From Rhexocercosporidium sp. MPI-PUGE-AT-0058 (Eukaryota > Ascomycota > Leotiomycetes > Helotiales): a stretch of 64,000 bases of DNA. The stretch lies in NCBI GenBank assembly GCA_020746875.1, contig JAGTJL010000005.1:2170001-2234000 (forward strand), in the 5' to 3' direction. Numbering within the stretch: position 1 is the first letter of the stretch; the number at the start of each line of letters is the position of its first letter. The notes beneath the pieces are model-generated. The model saw only the letters and a program-made list of their open reading frames with translations, did not search any database and was not told the origin of the DNA. Made by a program: the position numbers and the translations under genes. Shown here piece after piece: positions 22,159 through 33,566 of the stretch.

Positions 22159-25100
22159 GGCTTGACTTTACACTGTCACCAGCAGAAGAATTGACGGGTC
22201 ACGATGTGTGAGCGACGCATGCAGAGTTGGTCGAACAGCGTGTTGGTTGTAAATGAGCGGTTGATCTGGGAAGTGGCATTTGGTGGGAGAGATCTAGCAG
22301 ATCTCATAGCCAGCAAGCATGGATAGGCGCGAGTGCAGGTCTGTAGGTAGGTACTGGAGGTAGATGGATGGGACGGGTAGAAAGGTAGGTGGTAGGTGGT
22401 AGGTGATGTATATGGCACAGACAGGGCAGGATAGATGATGGGAGGGACGGGGCGAAGATGCGAAAACGACAGTGGTATGGGAACGAGCAAGCAGGTGAGA
22501 GCTCGTGGCACTGCTGGTCAAGTGGATAAAGAGAGAAACGCAGCAAAAAAAAGCTGAAAGGGGAGATGGGAGATGGGAGGTGGAGGTTGGATGAATCGAG
22601 GGAAGAAGGTTTGTACCCTGACCCGGCAGCGAGTATATGATGTACATATTAAAGGTCCGGCATGAGAGAGAGAGAGGGGAAGCTAGAGAAGACGACTAGC
22701 TGAGAAGAGAGGCGGTGGCCGGGGGGAGGCATTATTCGAGTAGCACCGCCGTTACCACCAGCCATGGATGTCTGGACATCTGGACTCTGGCCCGGCATCT
22801 TGGAATTGAGCTGCTGCCAGCTGCTTCTTGTTTCTTGTCTGGCCAAGCAAGGGCCCGAAGGACGTGGTGGTGTGGTGGTGGTCGTGATGTACCTCATTCT
22901 TGCGATCCAGTCCTTTTCCCAGTTACAATAAGTAGTGCCAACCAACAAACAGCAAAACAGACCAAATATCCGCCTCACCCACCTCCCGACAAAAAGCCAC
23001 AAAGAGGGGAACCAAGCAGGGCCTCGAGGGCTTCGAAGGCTGAAAAAAAAAAAAACGTTACGTCTCTTCAACGGCAGTGGCTTTCCCCGAGTCCCAGATC
23101 CAACCTCTCAGAAGCCGGGACATCGCATTTCATCGCATTCCATCGCAAAACGGGCTGGCAAAAGGAGGCAAGATTCCAGCCGAGGCGTGGCATTCCCTCT
23201 TTTCCTCTCATTTCACCCGCTCCTCCCTGGCTCTGGCTGTCCTCCTCCTCTCCTCCTCTCCTCCTCTCCCCTGTCCCAGTCCCAGTCTCCAGTCTCAGCT
23301 GGCTGCAAGTCAGCAACAACAACCCCACCACCATCGGGGAAACATCGCGCCATTACTCTCTCTGGTTGGTCCGTCCGGAACCAGCGATCGCCGGCTGATT
23401 TATTGGTCTTGGCTTCCCCGGTGACAATCATCCCAGCAGCCAGGAGCGAGGGGGGCCAGGCCAGGCCAGGGGATGTGCTGGGCTGTGCTGGCTGGCTGGC
23501 TGGGAAGACGAGGGGAGGAGAACCAGAGCATCACATCGTGTCATCTTCCGCTTCTCGGTACTCGTACGGTACCTCTCTCTGGCATGTCATCACAGCCTTG
23601 TGAAACGAAAGAGTGCAATCCTTCATCAGATGGGTCATCAAACAACGTTAATGCAAACAAGCTCAAGCTCTACGACAGGATGAAGCATGAATGATCGAAG
23701 CTTGGATCATCATCAGATGAAATGAGATGACGTGGATGGAGAGATTGGATGAAACTTCTTTCACCTAGGGCTTTCCCACGAAAAGAGGCTTAGATCGTCA
23801 TTTAGTCTCCGGCTTCATCTGCATTCTGTTGACGAGTATCGTACTACCAAAGTGCTCATGTCAGGGGAGTCAGGGGAAAGTAGAGGAGGACAGGAAACAC
23901 CAAGCGAACCGAGAACATTTCAGTATCACCAATCGACTCCATCTACTTCATTCCTCGTCACACTGTACCACGGAAGGAATCAATCCTCACTCTCGGGAAC
24001 CTCACATTTCCCTCTCGTCCTTCTCGTGCATTCATCCCATTCAGCCCACGCGGCGTCGAGCACTTGTACCTCCGGACATGTATCTCTTTCCCTTCCTACC
24101 TGCTCCTACTCATTACTCTTTCGACCATCCTCCGGCGACCCTGTGCAACTTCCAAATCATTTCCTGCACGACGATAGAAGTAATCAGTCCAGAATCACTC
24201 ACCATCTCCAAATTGCCATATCAACCACCTTCCTAACCACTCTATCGGCATCCCGCCTATCCTGTCAAACCCCCTTCTTCCCCTGGTTAAAAGTTCCGGG
24301 TATCATCAACCCTCGCCTCGCCTGTCGCCTGCGAAGAAAATAAACGCCACATATTAACAAAAGGACCACCCCGCGTCCCAATCATTGGCATAGCACACGA
24401 CAAGTAGGTCGGGTATAATACAGTACATTAATGTATATCCCAGCCAGACATGTGGTCTGAGATAGAAGGTCGAGGTGGAAAAAATATCGTACGGTGCTGT
24501 GAGTGCTGTTTATCCTGTGCCTCTTTTCATTAGTAGATGCTGTATAATCAGGTATATCTGTGGTAGCGGTGGTCTCGTGGGCGTGGGGATGTATATGAGA
24601 CTGCATGGTTATTTGAGTTCCGGGAAGGAGATTGTTGATGAGTAGATGGACGGTATGTGGCCTCCGAGATGTAGGTACGTACGTTACTTTGGGTTGCTGT
24701 CATGTTACTTGCAGCGAGCCAGGTCTGGAGTCTAGAATCTAGAATCTAGGCCCGGACATGTACAAAGAAGCGGTGCTATGCAGCACAGTACTTTATTTAC
24801 ATTTCAGACACTCTTCAATGCTCTTTTACAGACTCACCAGTAATGTTTTTCGGAACTGCTATCAAGAACAATGACATCACATCACACCCAGATATCTCCA
24901 CCGGCAGCAAACCTCCTAATAAAGAAACTAACTAAATCTCCATCAAATCTCCTCTTACGAAGTCACGAAGTACAAGCGGTCGTAGTCTCGTCTTGGTCCC
25001 AGTGCCTTCACTAGAATCTGCCGGGAACTTGATTAGCTTTACCCTCAGCTTTAACTCTTTTTCTTTAGCTGTATTATACTGTGCTATCCAAAAGAAATTT

Positions 25101-26388
25101 TACATTAATGGCGGCTCTGCCAAGTCCCCCGGACTCGAAAATCTAAACCCAAGAAGGAGGAAATTTGATGAAAGGTTAAGACTTGTTTCTTCATGTGACG
25201 AGATTTGGATAGTGAAAAAAGGGAGGAAGGAGGGAAGCAAGGAAGGAAGAGAGTGTGAAGTCTAGGGACGTGTTTTGGTTCTGGAAATTGAAGCGAGGAA
25301 GAGAGAATAGCCTGGAGAGGATTTCCTCCCTGTTTATCTCGGTCTTGATAGAGATAGATAGAGATCCAGCTCGTTATTCCCCCAATCAGCAGTCTTCCCA
25401 TGCATGGGGACAAGAATATGGAAATATCCGACGACTTGCATGACCCCACTACTACTACTATTCCAACTCCAACTCTGGAATCTGTCAACCTGCCAAGCTG
25501 CAGAGTTCGCGTGGGCTTTAGATTGCTTCCTGTCATGCGTCTCTCCCTCATCGATTTCTGTACAGTAATTACTGTACAGTATCCTCAGGGCACTCGAGCA
25601 CCTTGTCCACCTCCTCGTCCCCGGGTCTCCAATTGCGGGTCTTCACAGGGCAGGGCGTGCATGGGAGGAAAGGAAAGGTTCCTCATCACAACACAACAAA
25701 CACATCACATCCCCAATCGAAAGTCAACGTTCCATCATCCCATCTCTGCCACCCGCCAACAAGCACCTCCATCCCGCGCCTCTACCACCACCACCAAAAG
25801 CCCCGTGGCACGACCCAGAGAAGAAGAACCAACCACCACTGCAGGATCGCATTTGCATCCCTTCACAGGGCTGAAGCCTCACCCCTGCCTCCCCTCCCCC
25901 CCTCCCCTCCATCATCTCTGGCTGTGCCGCATCACCAAGAGCTCGCTTGATCCGACCCGAGCTTCCCCCAGCCAGTTACTGTACGGCGAGAGTAGAAGTA
26001 CTTCTTCGTACAATCCTCATCCAACCAAGCCAAGCTCACCCAGGCCAAACCTAGCAGAGCAATCCGAGCCACAAACCAAGCCAACCTAACGCATTCGAGG
26101 ACCAAAGGCGTCGTCAGGACTAGCATCGAAACTAGGATAAGGTTTACCTGCAGCCCCCCGGGGCAGTGAGCGCTCCGTCCTCCCCTCTCAGGCTCCAGCG
26201 GCCGCAGTGCATTGTCTTCTGAAGAGCCGACCTGAACCTGACCTGACCTGACCCCCGGATTCCCGATCTCGACTTCATCCGATTTGAGGTTCGACGTCTG
26301 ATGTGACAACACCACACTCGTTCGTTATCGTGAACTGGAAATGCGCGCCTATACGTAGAGATAATCGGATCATTCGGATCGGTCGATC
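22159..26388. other. 4.2 kb divergent non-coding region
   Basis: Lies between the wall-protein gene (minus) and the pepsin-like gene (plus), so it is the shared upstream region of two secretory-pathway proteins. Both strands are strongly purine/pyrimidine-skewed (for example TCCTCC runs near 23241-23270). Open frames of up to about 230 codons exist, but they have simple-sequence composition and no domains. A non-coding transcript or very long 5' leaders are possible. Nothing like a transposon is visible. Confidence 0.4.
22384..22404. repeat. GGTAGGT tandem repeat
   Basis: Three tandem 7-base units in the upstream region of the wall-protein gene. Confidence 0.6.
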
Positions 26389-29220
26389 ATGGATTCGAGG
26401 TGGTCGCGCGTAGGTCTCGTCGCCGCATTATCGTTATGTGTGCGTCTTGTCGAGGGGGCAGATGCTGCCACCACTACGACAGTTAAGGCGCTGAGTGTTC
26501 CTCCATCTGCGAGTTGGTGAGTTCTTTGTTGTTAGGATATCCAGAGATTTATGTAATATGCGGCTGTATCTTTGTATGCATTCCATTATGATTTATGCTG
26601 ATAAGAATTTGGAATAGGTACGGCGATGACGGGACCTGGTCTGCTATCTCCATTCGAGTGGGGAATCCTTTGCAGTGGATGGATGTTATGGTGAGCACGG
26701 TGAGCTCCGAGACGTGGGTTGTTGGGCCTGGAGGGTGTGCTGCTGGTGGTGAGTTGATTTCTTGCTTGGAATGTTGGATGTGCGGAGAGCGAGGGCATTC
26801 TACGAAGATGTGCATTCTTGAATTGAATTCTGGCTTCCGCGAGTCTGGACTGTTGATTTTGCATCCTTGGCTTTTGAACATCTCAGACTAACTCTTCGTG
26901 CAGATAGTACGTGCTCGTTCACTAGAGGAGGCATATTTGACGCTTCCAAATCCTCAACATGGCAGAACCAAGGATTATTCGAGCTGGGAGCAGACAAGCA
27001 ACTGGGGAATACGGGATACGCTCAATACGGTCTGGATAACTTGACTTTTGGGGGTACTGGGGTCATGGTACCATCTTCGATCATCGGTGCCTTCAACGGT
27101 ACCGGTCCGATCAGTGGAACCTCATACTTACTTGGATTATTCGGTCTGGGTGTTGTTCCAGGAAGCTTCAACAATACCTCCCCGTTAAGTGCCTTGAGTG
27201 CTTTGGTCGAGACTGTAGGAGGTGTTCCCAGTCATAGTTGGGGTTATACGGCTGGTGCTAAATATCGTGAGTTCATTTGGCAATGACGAATATTAACGTA
27301 CTAATCGAAACAGAACAAAAAGGGGTCGTCAACTCCTTGACTCTCGGGGGATATGATTCTAATCGCTTCATTCCCCACAACGTATCTTTCAACCTCAACA
27401 CAGGCAAACAACTCTTGACTTTCGTCAACTCGATATCTGTTGCTTCCTCTGCAGCTTCGAATAATTGGACTAAGCCAGTCCAACTCCTCAGTGCTACGGA
27501 TCGAGTTTCGGCAATCATCGACAGCTCAACACCATACTTATGGTTACCTCAAGCTGTCTGTGAGAGGTTTGCTCAAAGTTTAGGTCTGACTTACAACACC
27601 GCATTAAATCTCTACACCTTCGACGCCAACCAGACTCAACACGACACTCTAGGTGCTTCTTCACTCTCGTTTACGTTCAGTCTATCGGACATCTCGTCTA
27701 CTCCAGCTACGGTTGACATCACATTGCCATATGCAGCATTCGATTTGCAACTCACGTATCCAGCGATTCCATTTACTAATTTCGGAGGTGCCAACTCAAC
27801 CAAATACTACTTTCCCCTCCGTCAGGCATCAAATGAAGCACAGTACACTATCGGTCGAGCATTTCTACAAGAAGCATATGTAATTACAGACTATGAGCGG
27901 AACACCTTCTCTGTTCACCAAGCAATTCATCCCACAGACTCAGTAGGAAACACCAGCATCGTATCCATATCACCGCCTGGAGACAGCACCTTCTCCGGGG
28001 TCCCAGCCAAATCAGGATCTAAACTGTCAGCTGGAGCCATAGCAGGCATAGCCATCGGCGCCGTTCTATTCCTCGCCATATCCGCCTTCTTAACATTCTT
28101 CCTCTGTCGTCGTAAACGCCAAAACAAACAGACAGATACCGATTCCGAGAAGCCCTTCTCCTCACAAACCCCTCAAAGATCACTCCTCTCCCGACTCCTG
28201 AACCGCAATCACCCTCCCGCAGCAGGTATCCATGAAGCCAGCGGCTCCTCCTCCTACCCTACCGAAGTCGGCGCCGACGCCACCCACGAACGCTTCGAAC
28301 TTCCGGCTCCCCTCGGACCAGCAGAATTAGAATCCGAATCCACAGGTACCGGCTCCCTGGACGGCACGACTGAGCACGGAACCTCAACCCAAGACTCGGC
28401 AAACCTATCCGCCTACGAACGTGCACGGCGGAAATTAGAACGCCAACAAGCAGCCGCCTTCGCTCTATCCTCCTCCGCGCGGGAGACGTACCCTGTCGAG
28501 AAAAGCGACGCCGATATCTCGCACGTGGCGCACTATCGGGCTCCAGACTCCCCAAATATCGACATTGACAGCCCCCTCGTAAGTCCCATCGTAGACTCAC
28601 ATTCCCAATCCGCCGGCTCCCTCACCATCAGTGGACAAAACTCCCCTGTAAGTCCCGGCTTCGTATCTGCGCCTACATCACCTGCCGGCCCACCGCCTAC
28701 ATATCGTCGCTTCAATCTCAATCCCAGCAATGTCGTCTACGCGGGACGTTTGCCTGATAACGTGCAGCTTCCACGTGTAGTCCCGAGGATTATAGGACGT
28801 GATGGCCGCACAATCCGTGCGGAAGAGACGCTCGCGACGGAATCTAGTGCTGGTACGAACGGCGGCACGAGTAGTTCCCTAGGAAGCCAGTTTACGGAAC
28901 ATGAATCCGAGGATTTGTACGGTAGCGGGAGCGGCGGCACGAATATCATATCCCCTATCGCTTCAGGCTCAGCCTCTGGCTCTGCTCCAGGAGGCGTGAA
29001 CACGGATCCTATATCCTCACTCGACAGTACTGAGGGGACGAGGACGCAGCTTCGAGAAGAGAATACGATGCTGAGCCGGAATATGTCCATGCTTGACCCG
29101 TGGGGAAGTCGGAGGCGGCTGGATGGAGAGGATCTAGTACATGTGCCACAGCCGGCGGAGAATAGATTTAGTTGGGAGGAGGAGAGGATTTCGGGGACCG
29201 AGGAGGAGAGGAGTTTGTGA
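26389..29220 (+). CDS. Membrane-anchored pepsin-like (A1 family) protein, probably inactive
   Basis: Four exons, 26389..26516, 26618..26748, 26904..27266 and 27314..29220, all in phase, give 842 residues. There is a signal peptide (RVGLVAALSLCVRLVEGADA), an A1 aspartic-protease-like ectodomain (about residues 44-425) with many N-glycosylation sites, a transmembrane helix (about 445-472, GAIAGIAIGAVLFLAISAFL) followed by CRRKR, and a long Ser/Pro-rich cytosolic tail with SPxVSP-type repeats. The first catalytic motif, normally DTGSS, reads STVSS (residues 69-73), so the first aspartate is lost. The second, normally D-T/S-G-S/T, reads DSST with D277 present but no Gly. By family knowledge both aspartates are needed, so proteolysis is not expected. 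A binding or sensor role is inferred. Confidence 0.88.
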
Positions 29221-29586
29221 GGATGTGGTAATTTGTGATTGTCATTGGGATGGAAGGTAAAAAGTCTGGATTTAGCGCGGCGTTCTGGTTGGGGGAGGGG
29301 GCTCTTGTTTTGTATATTTGGAATTGGCATTATTTTGGATATGATGGTCTCGGTTCGATCGGATCAGGAAATTCCCGGCTGTAATTGGCTGGGATGACGG
29401 GTGGGTGGGTTAGTATCGTATATACGAACCGTAGGCAACGACCGTCTTGCATATACTTACTTACTACACAACTCTCTCTTACCTAACATTCTCAACCGAT
29501 TCCCCAGCTATGTGTCTAGGGATAATACACATCTACTTCTTCCCTATTACTTCTCCTCGATTAGTTAGTTTCTCACTATCGCTCAT

Positions 29587-29618
29587 CCCCTCTTCCCCTC
29601 TTCCCCTCTTCCCCTCTT
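29587..29618. repeat. Four copies of an 8-base CCCCTCTT unit
   Basis: Perfect tandem copies read directly from the sequence, in non-coding DNA. Confidence 0.85.
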
Positions 29619-30428
29619 CGCTTCGCTTCTCTGATTGATTATACCTCCCTCATAGCGCAACGTAACGTAACGTTGTAATTAACACATTCAACATATCCAT
29701 ATCATTATCCCTTTGTTTTATTTATTATAGCAGGAGTCATTCATCCTACCTTTTGGGAATCGAGAATCGGTTTACCTTACCTTGCCCTACCTTACCTAGC
29801 TTCGCTGGTACGAAAGATGCCGAAAGGGGGGTGTTCCGAGAACGGAGGAACGTCGCTGCATTATCTGCCTGTTTGCTCACTCACTCGCTCGCTTGCTCGC
29901 TGTGGAGTACAGTACAGTAAGGTATGGTATGGTATGGGTCTGAAGGGGGGTGAGACAGACGATGGATGGAACCTGATTTGCTCTTTTTCATCAGCGTGGG
30001 TGTGCATAGGTACCAGTAAACAGTCGTTCGGTCCTTTCTGCGAGAGCTTGTGGTTCTGAGGGGTGTTGAGACTTCCTCTCATAGATGCATGATTGAGCAG
30101 ATGGCATGCAGTCGCTACTCGAGAGTCTAGGTACAGTAGGTATGACTTAGGCGTTGTCCTTTTTGGAATGAGATGAGGGGAGTACGAGATACAGTGTTTG
30201 AGAGGGAGGCAGGAAGTGAGGGAGGAGTATGTATCGAGTGTAAACTCGCATTCGTGTTTACCGGAGTTTGGAAGCTTGAAGCTTCTAGTACTGCGTGGGG
30301 GTTGATAGGATATCATCAACTTACCTGGTCTGGGACAGGAGAACTCGAGGGGTCGTCGTATTGCTTCAAGAGGCATAGCCTGGTGTTAGTATACCGTACC
30401 GAGAGTCAAGCTGCGTACATGAGGGAAG

Positions 30429-30436
30429 TATAAAAA
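30429..30436 (+). promoter_or_regulatory. TATA box of the hydrophobin-like gene
   Basis: TATAAAAA about 155 bp upstream of the ATG at 30592, followed by an A- and CT-rich leader typical of strongly expressed fungal genes. Confidence 0.55.
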
Positions 30437-30591
30437 ACTATAAACAAAACGCAGCCTCCAAGGTCCATTTTCTCAATATACCTCTTGCACTTCTCAAATT
30501 TCATCTCTTGCCAACTACCCAGCTTTTAGCACCAATCTACATCTATCTTACATAACCGAATCGACACCAAGTCAACAAATACAGACTTGAA

Positions 30592-31122
30592 ATGCAGCTT
30601 CCATCAACCCTCCCATTCCTCACCCTCGCTCTCTCCTCCTTCGTGGTAGGACAAGACACGCACTACCAGTGCCCGCGCCAACTCACGGCTTTGTGTTGTA
30701 CTTCTGCTGGTGCTGGCTGTATGTGCCTTCTCTCCCCGTTCTCCTAATCCCCTCTATGCTAATAGGAGAGAAAACCAGGTGGCCCCATCCTAGATTTCAC
30801 TTGCGTGGCACCACAATCAGCATATTGCTGCTCGGTTAGTGGTGGGATTGTAAGTCCTGTTCTCTTCCACATCTCCCTCTCTATCTTTCTATTTTCTATC
30901 CCTTGCCACCCATTCGCCTTTTAATTGGGTCACGCTGGTTTTCTTATCCTACCTTACGATATCAATGATAAACAAAATAATGGATCTGGAAAAGAAGAAA
31001 ACTGATTTGAGGACTTTGAATGATAGTTCCATGTCTGTGCACCCGCATCCGTTTTCGGCATCACGACTACGATTTCCAGAACGGCGACGTTGCCACCTAT
31101 GACTATCGCGGGGCGAGTTTGA
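30592..31122 (+). CDS. Small secreted eight-cysteine protein, hydrophobin-like
   Basis: Exons 30592..30718, 30779..30849 and 31027..31122 give 97 residues. The first two exons are firm: a signal peptide (MQLPSTLPFLTLALSSFVVG) and a split Cys codon (T|GT) restored by the 60 bp intron with its GCTAAT branch site. The third exon, after a 177 bp intron (branch CTGAT, acceptor GATAG), is less certain. The mature protein then has exactly eight cysteines in the order C-CC-C-C-CC-C (spacings 7, 6, 7, 7, 9), the hydrophobin arrangement. CPRQLTALCC resembles the class II start. The C4-C5 spacing of 7 is much shorter than in classical hydrophobins. Hydrophobins coat hyphae and spores at air-water interfaces; membership here is inferred from the cysteine pattern only. 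An alternative third exon would change the tail. Confidence 0.6.
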
Positions 31123-32519
31123 GGTCTTGGTGTGAGGTGGTAAGGTGGGGAGGTCGGGGAATCGATCGGATGAGACAGAACTTAGAGTAGAGCTATGAGT
31201 TTGATGGAAGGAAGGGGCGGTTGGTGAGCAAAGGGATTGGTTCGAGATAGAGTAAAAATGGATAGAAGTGAGAGAAATTCAACATCTCTAAGATCCTGAA
31301 GCGGACGTGGCAAATCGGGGATGAAGTAACAACGCATGATGTAGATCATAAATTGGGTTCGAAGTGCATGATTGACTGAACCCTTTGCCCTCTAATGACT
31401 GTTATATTACTTCCGAGTACAAAGAATAGATAGTCAATCAAATACTTGCCGGGACTGAGACTAGGCCTTTGTATTCGCAAATATAGGAAGATGTTTTGAA
31501 CTCACTTAGCGAGCCTGGAAGGAGGGCCAGCTATTTATATCAACACTTAATACCTAGTCGACGAAAGCAAATAATTTTCTGAGCGTAAAAGGTGGCTTTG
31601 AGTTCGCAAACCTTGACACAAACATAGAGAAGTCAGAATGAGCATATCAATGGCAAATCAAACACTAAACCAAGCATCGTCAAGCATAACTCTTTGCACG
31701 GGTCTAGCAGGCAAGACCATAAGGGAGCTCAGCAACACCTTCATCTAAGCTATAAGCAAAACCGAAACATACAAGCTGAAAGTATCACTGTAAGTAAGTC
31801 GCCAGGTATAGGTCATAAGAACGATTTAGTGTGAGAAAGTCCTGGTTTATAGGCAACACAACAAGAAGCTATGCACTTCGATGAGCTGTGCATAAGCCTT
31901 GCCGTGTTTCCCTAGGAATTTCTTTTTTTGGTTTTCTCTTTTGCTTCCTTTCTTTTCTTCTATTTCGGTTTAGCTGGTCGGTTGTTCAATTATCAGATGA
32001 GGAGGGCTGGAACGAAATATATACTTGTAAATGAAATCCAGGGATAGTAATTCAGAGAGTGCAAGTAGTGCGTCTAAAATAGATCCTAGGAAAGAAAATT
32101 TCTTGCACTTCAATAGGGTTTCAGAGGAAGCGAAAAGGGGATCAGATTACGACTGTTTATTGGACCAGATGACAGCTACAAAATACTGTTCTTATAGCCT
32201 TTTCCCAGTCACCTTAACGTAAAATCTTTGAGGAGCCATCAGTGAGTTAGGTTCTGAAAAGCAAATGACTTGCCGATATCACGTTGTCATATGGTTGAAG
32301 TTCCGTCCTTGGGACCGGATTCGAATGCATTGCTGACAAAGACTGGGAATATTGATGGCTGCAACCCAATGATTGTCTTGAGTGGTTTCGAGATAAAGTA
32401 AACAAGGGAGTGGAGCTTCGGCACAAGGGTCTAGCGAGCCGACGTTTTCCCGACCAGTCTTCAAACCTCAAGGCTGAAGCTCCAAATTCCAATCTCATCA
32501 ACTCCCCACCACCACAAAA
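31123..32519. other. Intergenic region
   Basis: 1.4 kb, somewhat AT-rich between 31300 and 32250. No coding frame with convincing composition on either strand, and no RNA gene recognised. Confidence 0.45.
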
Positions 32520-33416
32520 ATGGCAACACAACTTCCAGGCGGTGGCCCACCACCAAACGCAACGTACGTGTCATTGCACTCCGACACGTACACTCCGTTC
32601 CCACGATTCAAGCACTAACAAAATCCCCAGCGTTTACGTCCGCAACCTCGAAGAGCGCATCAAGCCAGCCGAGCTCATCGAAGCCCTCACAGAGCTCTTC
32701 TCCGAATACGGCGAGATCATCGATGTAGTCGCCAAGACGAACCTGAAGGCGAAAGGCCAGGCGTTCGTCGTGTTCGACAATGTCGAGAGCGCGCAGAAGT
32801 GTATTGAGGATGTGCAGGGTTTCGACCTCTTTGGAAAGCCAATGCAACTCGCATTCGCGAAGACGAGGAGTGATGCTTTTGTGAAGAGGACGGCAGGCGA
32901 TGAGGAGCTGGAAAGTCATAAGCGGAGAAGACTTGCGGAGAAGGGTATGTGGATCTATACTTGGGAAGGGAGAGGGATGAGAGGTTGGGGACGAAGACTA
33001 ATGTGTGGATAGATAAGAAGAAGGCTGCCGAACAAGCAGAGGAACAGAAGAGACTCAAGCATACCGCTCCTGTAGGCATGGCTCCAGACGCTGGCGCGCG
33101 ACCTATCAAGGCTACTCGTGGTGCTGGTCTCAAGTCTACAAATGCTGGCGCCGCAGCTGTCATCCCAGACGAGTACCTACCACCGAACAAGATTCTCTTC
33201 CTGCAGAACCTGCCGGAGGATTACGATATCGATGCTCTGACATCTATCTTTGGTCGCTTTGAGGGCTTTAGAGAAGTCAGATTGGTGCCTGGTCGAAGAG
33301 GTATCGCTTTCGTGGAGTATGATGGCGAGGCGGGCGCTATTAGTGCGAAGGAGAATACGGCGGGTATGGCATTGGGTGATGGACAGGTCATGAAGGTCAC
33401 ATATCAAAGACAATAG
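32520..33416 (+). CDS. U1A/U2B''-type snRNP protein with two RRMs
   Basis: Exons 32520..32563, 32631..32944 and 33013..33416, joined in phases 2 and 1, give 253 residues. RRM1 (about residues 15-95) shows RNP2 VYVRNL and RNP1 KGQAFVVFDN plus the KPMQLAFAKTRSD block typical of U1A/U2B''. A Lys/Glu/Arg linker and an Ala/Gly-rich hinge follow. RRM2 (about 170-250) shows ILFLQNLP and GIAFVEYDG. The second intron (68 bp, GACTAAT branch, GGATAG acceptor) is needed to rejoin LAEK to DKKKAAEQAEEQ; reading through it would end at an early stop. The family binds U1 hairpin II or U2 hairpin IV in the spliceosome; fungi often have one protein, so the U1-versus-U2 choice (MSL1-like or U1A-like) is left open. 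Convergent with VMA8, 150 bp apart. Confidence 0.93.
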
Positions 33417-33566
33417 ATCTGGGATGTGTAGGATATCTTCGATTCTTCTTCTGGCGTTGGTGGGGAAAACTAGCAATGAATGTCTTGCCCTCACCCCTCC
33501 CTTCTGCTAATGCTACATAATGCCTGTGAAATACGTACTTGGAAACAAGAATTACACATGCCGTGA

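Larger units (their letters stand above)
29221..30591. other. Intergenic region with simple repeats
   Basis: 1.37 kb with a CCCCTCTT tandem run (29587-29618) and pyrimidine-rich stretches. No convincing gene. The promoter of the hydrophobin-like gene is at its right end. Confidence 0.45.

Noticed and set aside
22715..23603. Two overlapping plus-strand frames of over 220 codons
   Set aside because: Ser/Pro/Arg-rich in every frame, as expected for pyrimidine-biased non-coding DNA; no signal, domain or conserved block.
23829..24343. Plus-strand frames of 135-163 codons
   Set aside because: Low-complexity Ser/His/Thr translation without recognisable features.
29340..29370. GGTTCGATC-type T-loop-like sequence suggesting a tRNA
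   Set aside because: No matching T stem, acceptor stem or anticodon arm around it. A similar GGTTCGAAG near 31360 fails for the same reason.
32945..33012. Reading straight through this stretch of the snRNP gene as coding
   Set aside because: It gives an early stop in one frame and a frame change in the other. The GTATGT...GACTAAT...GATAG intron restores the conserved linker exactly.
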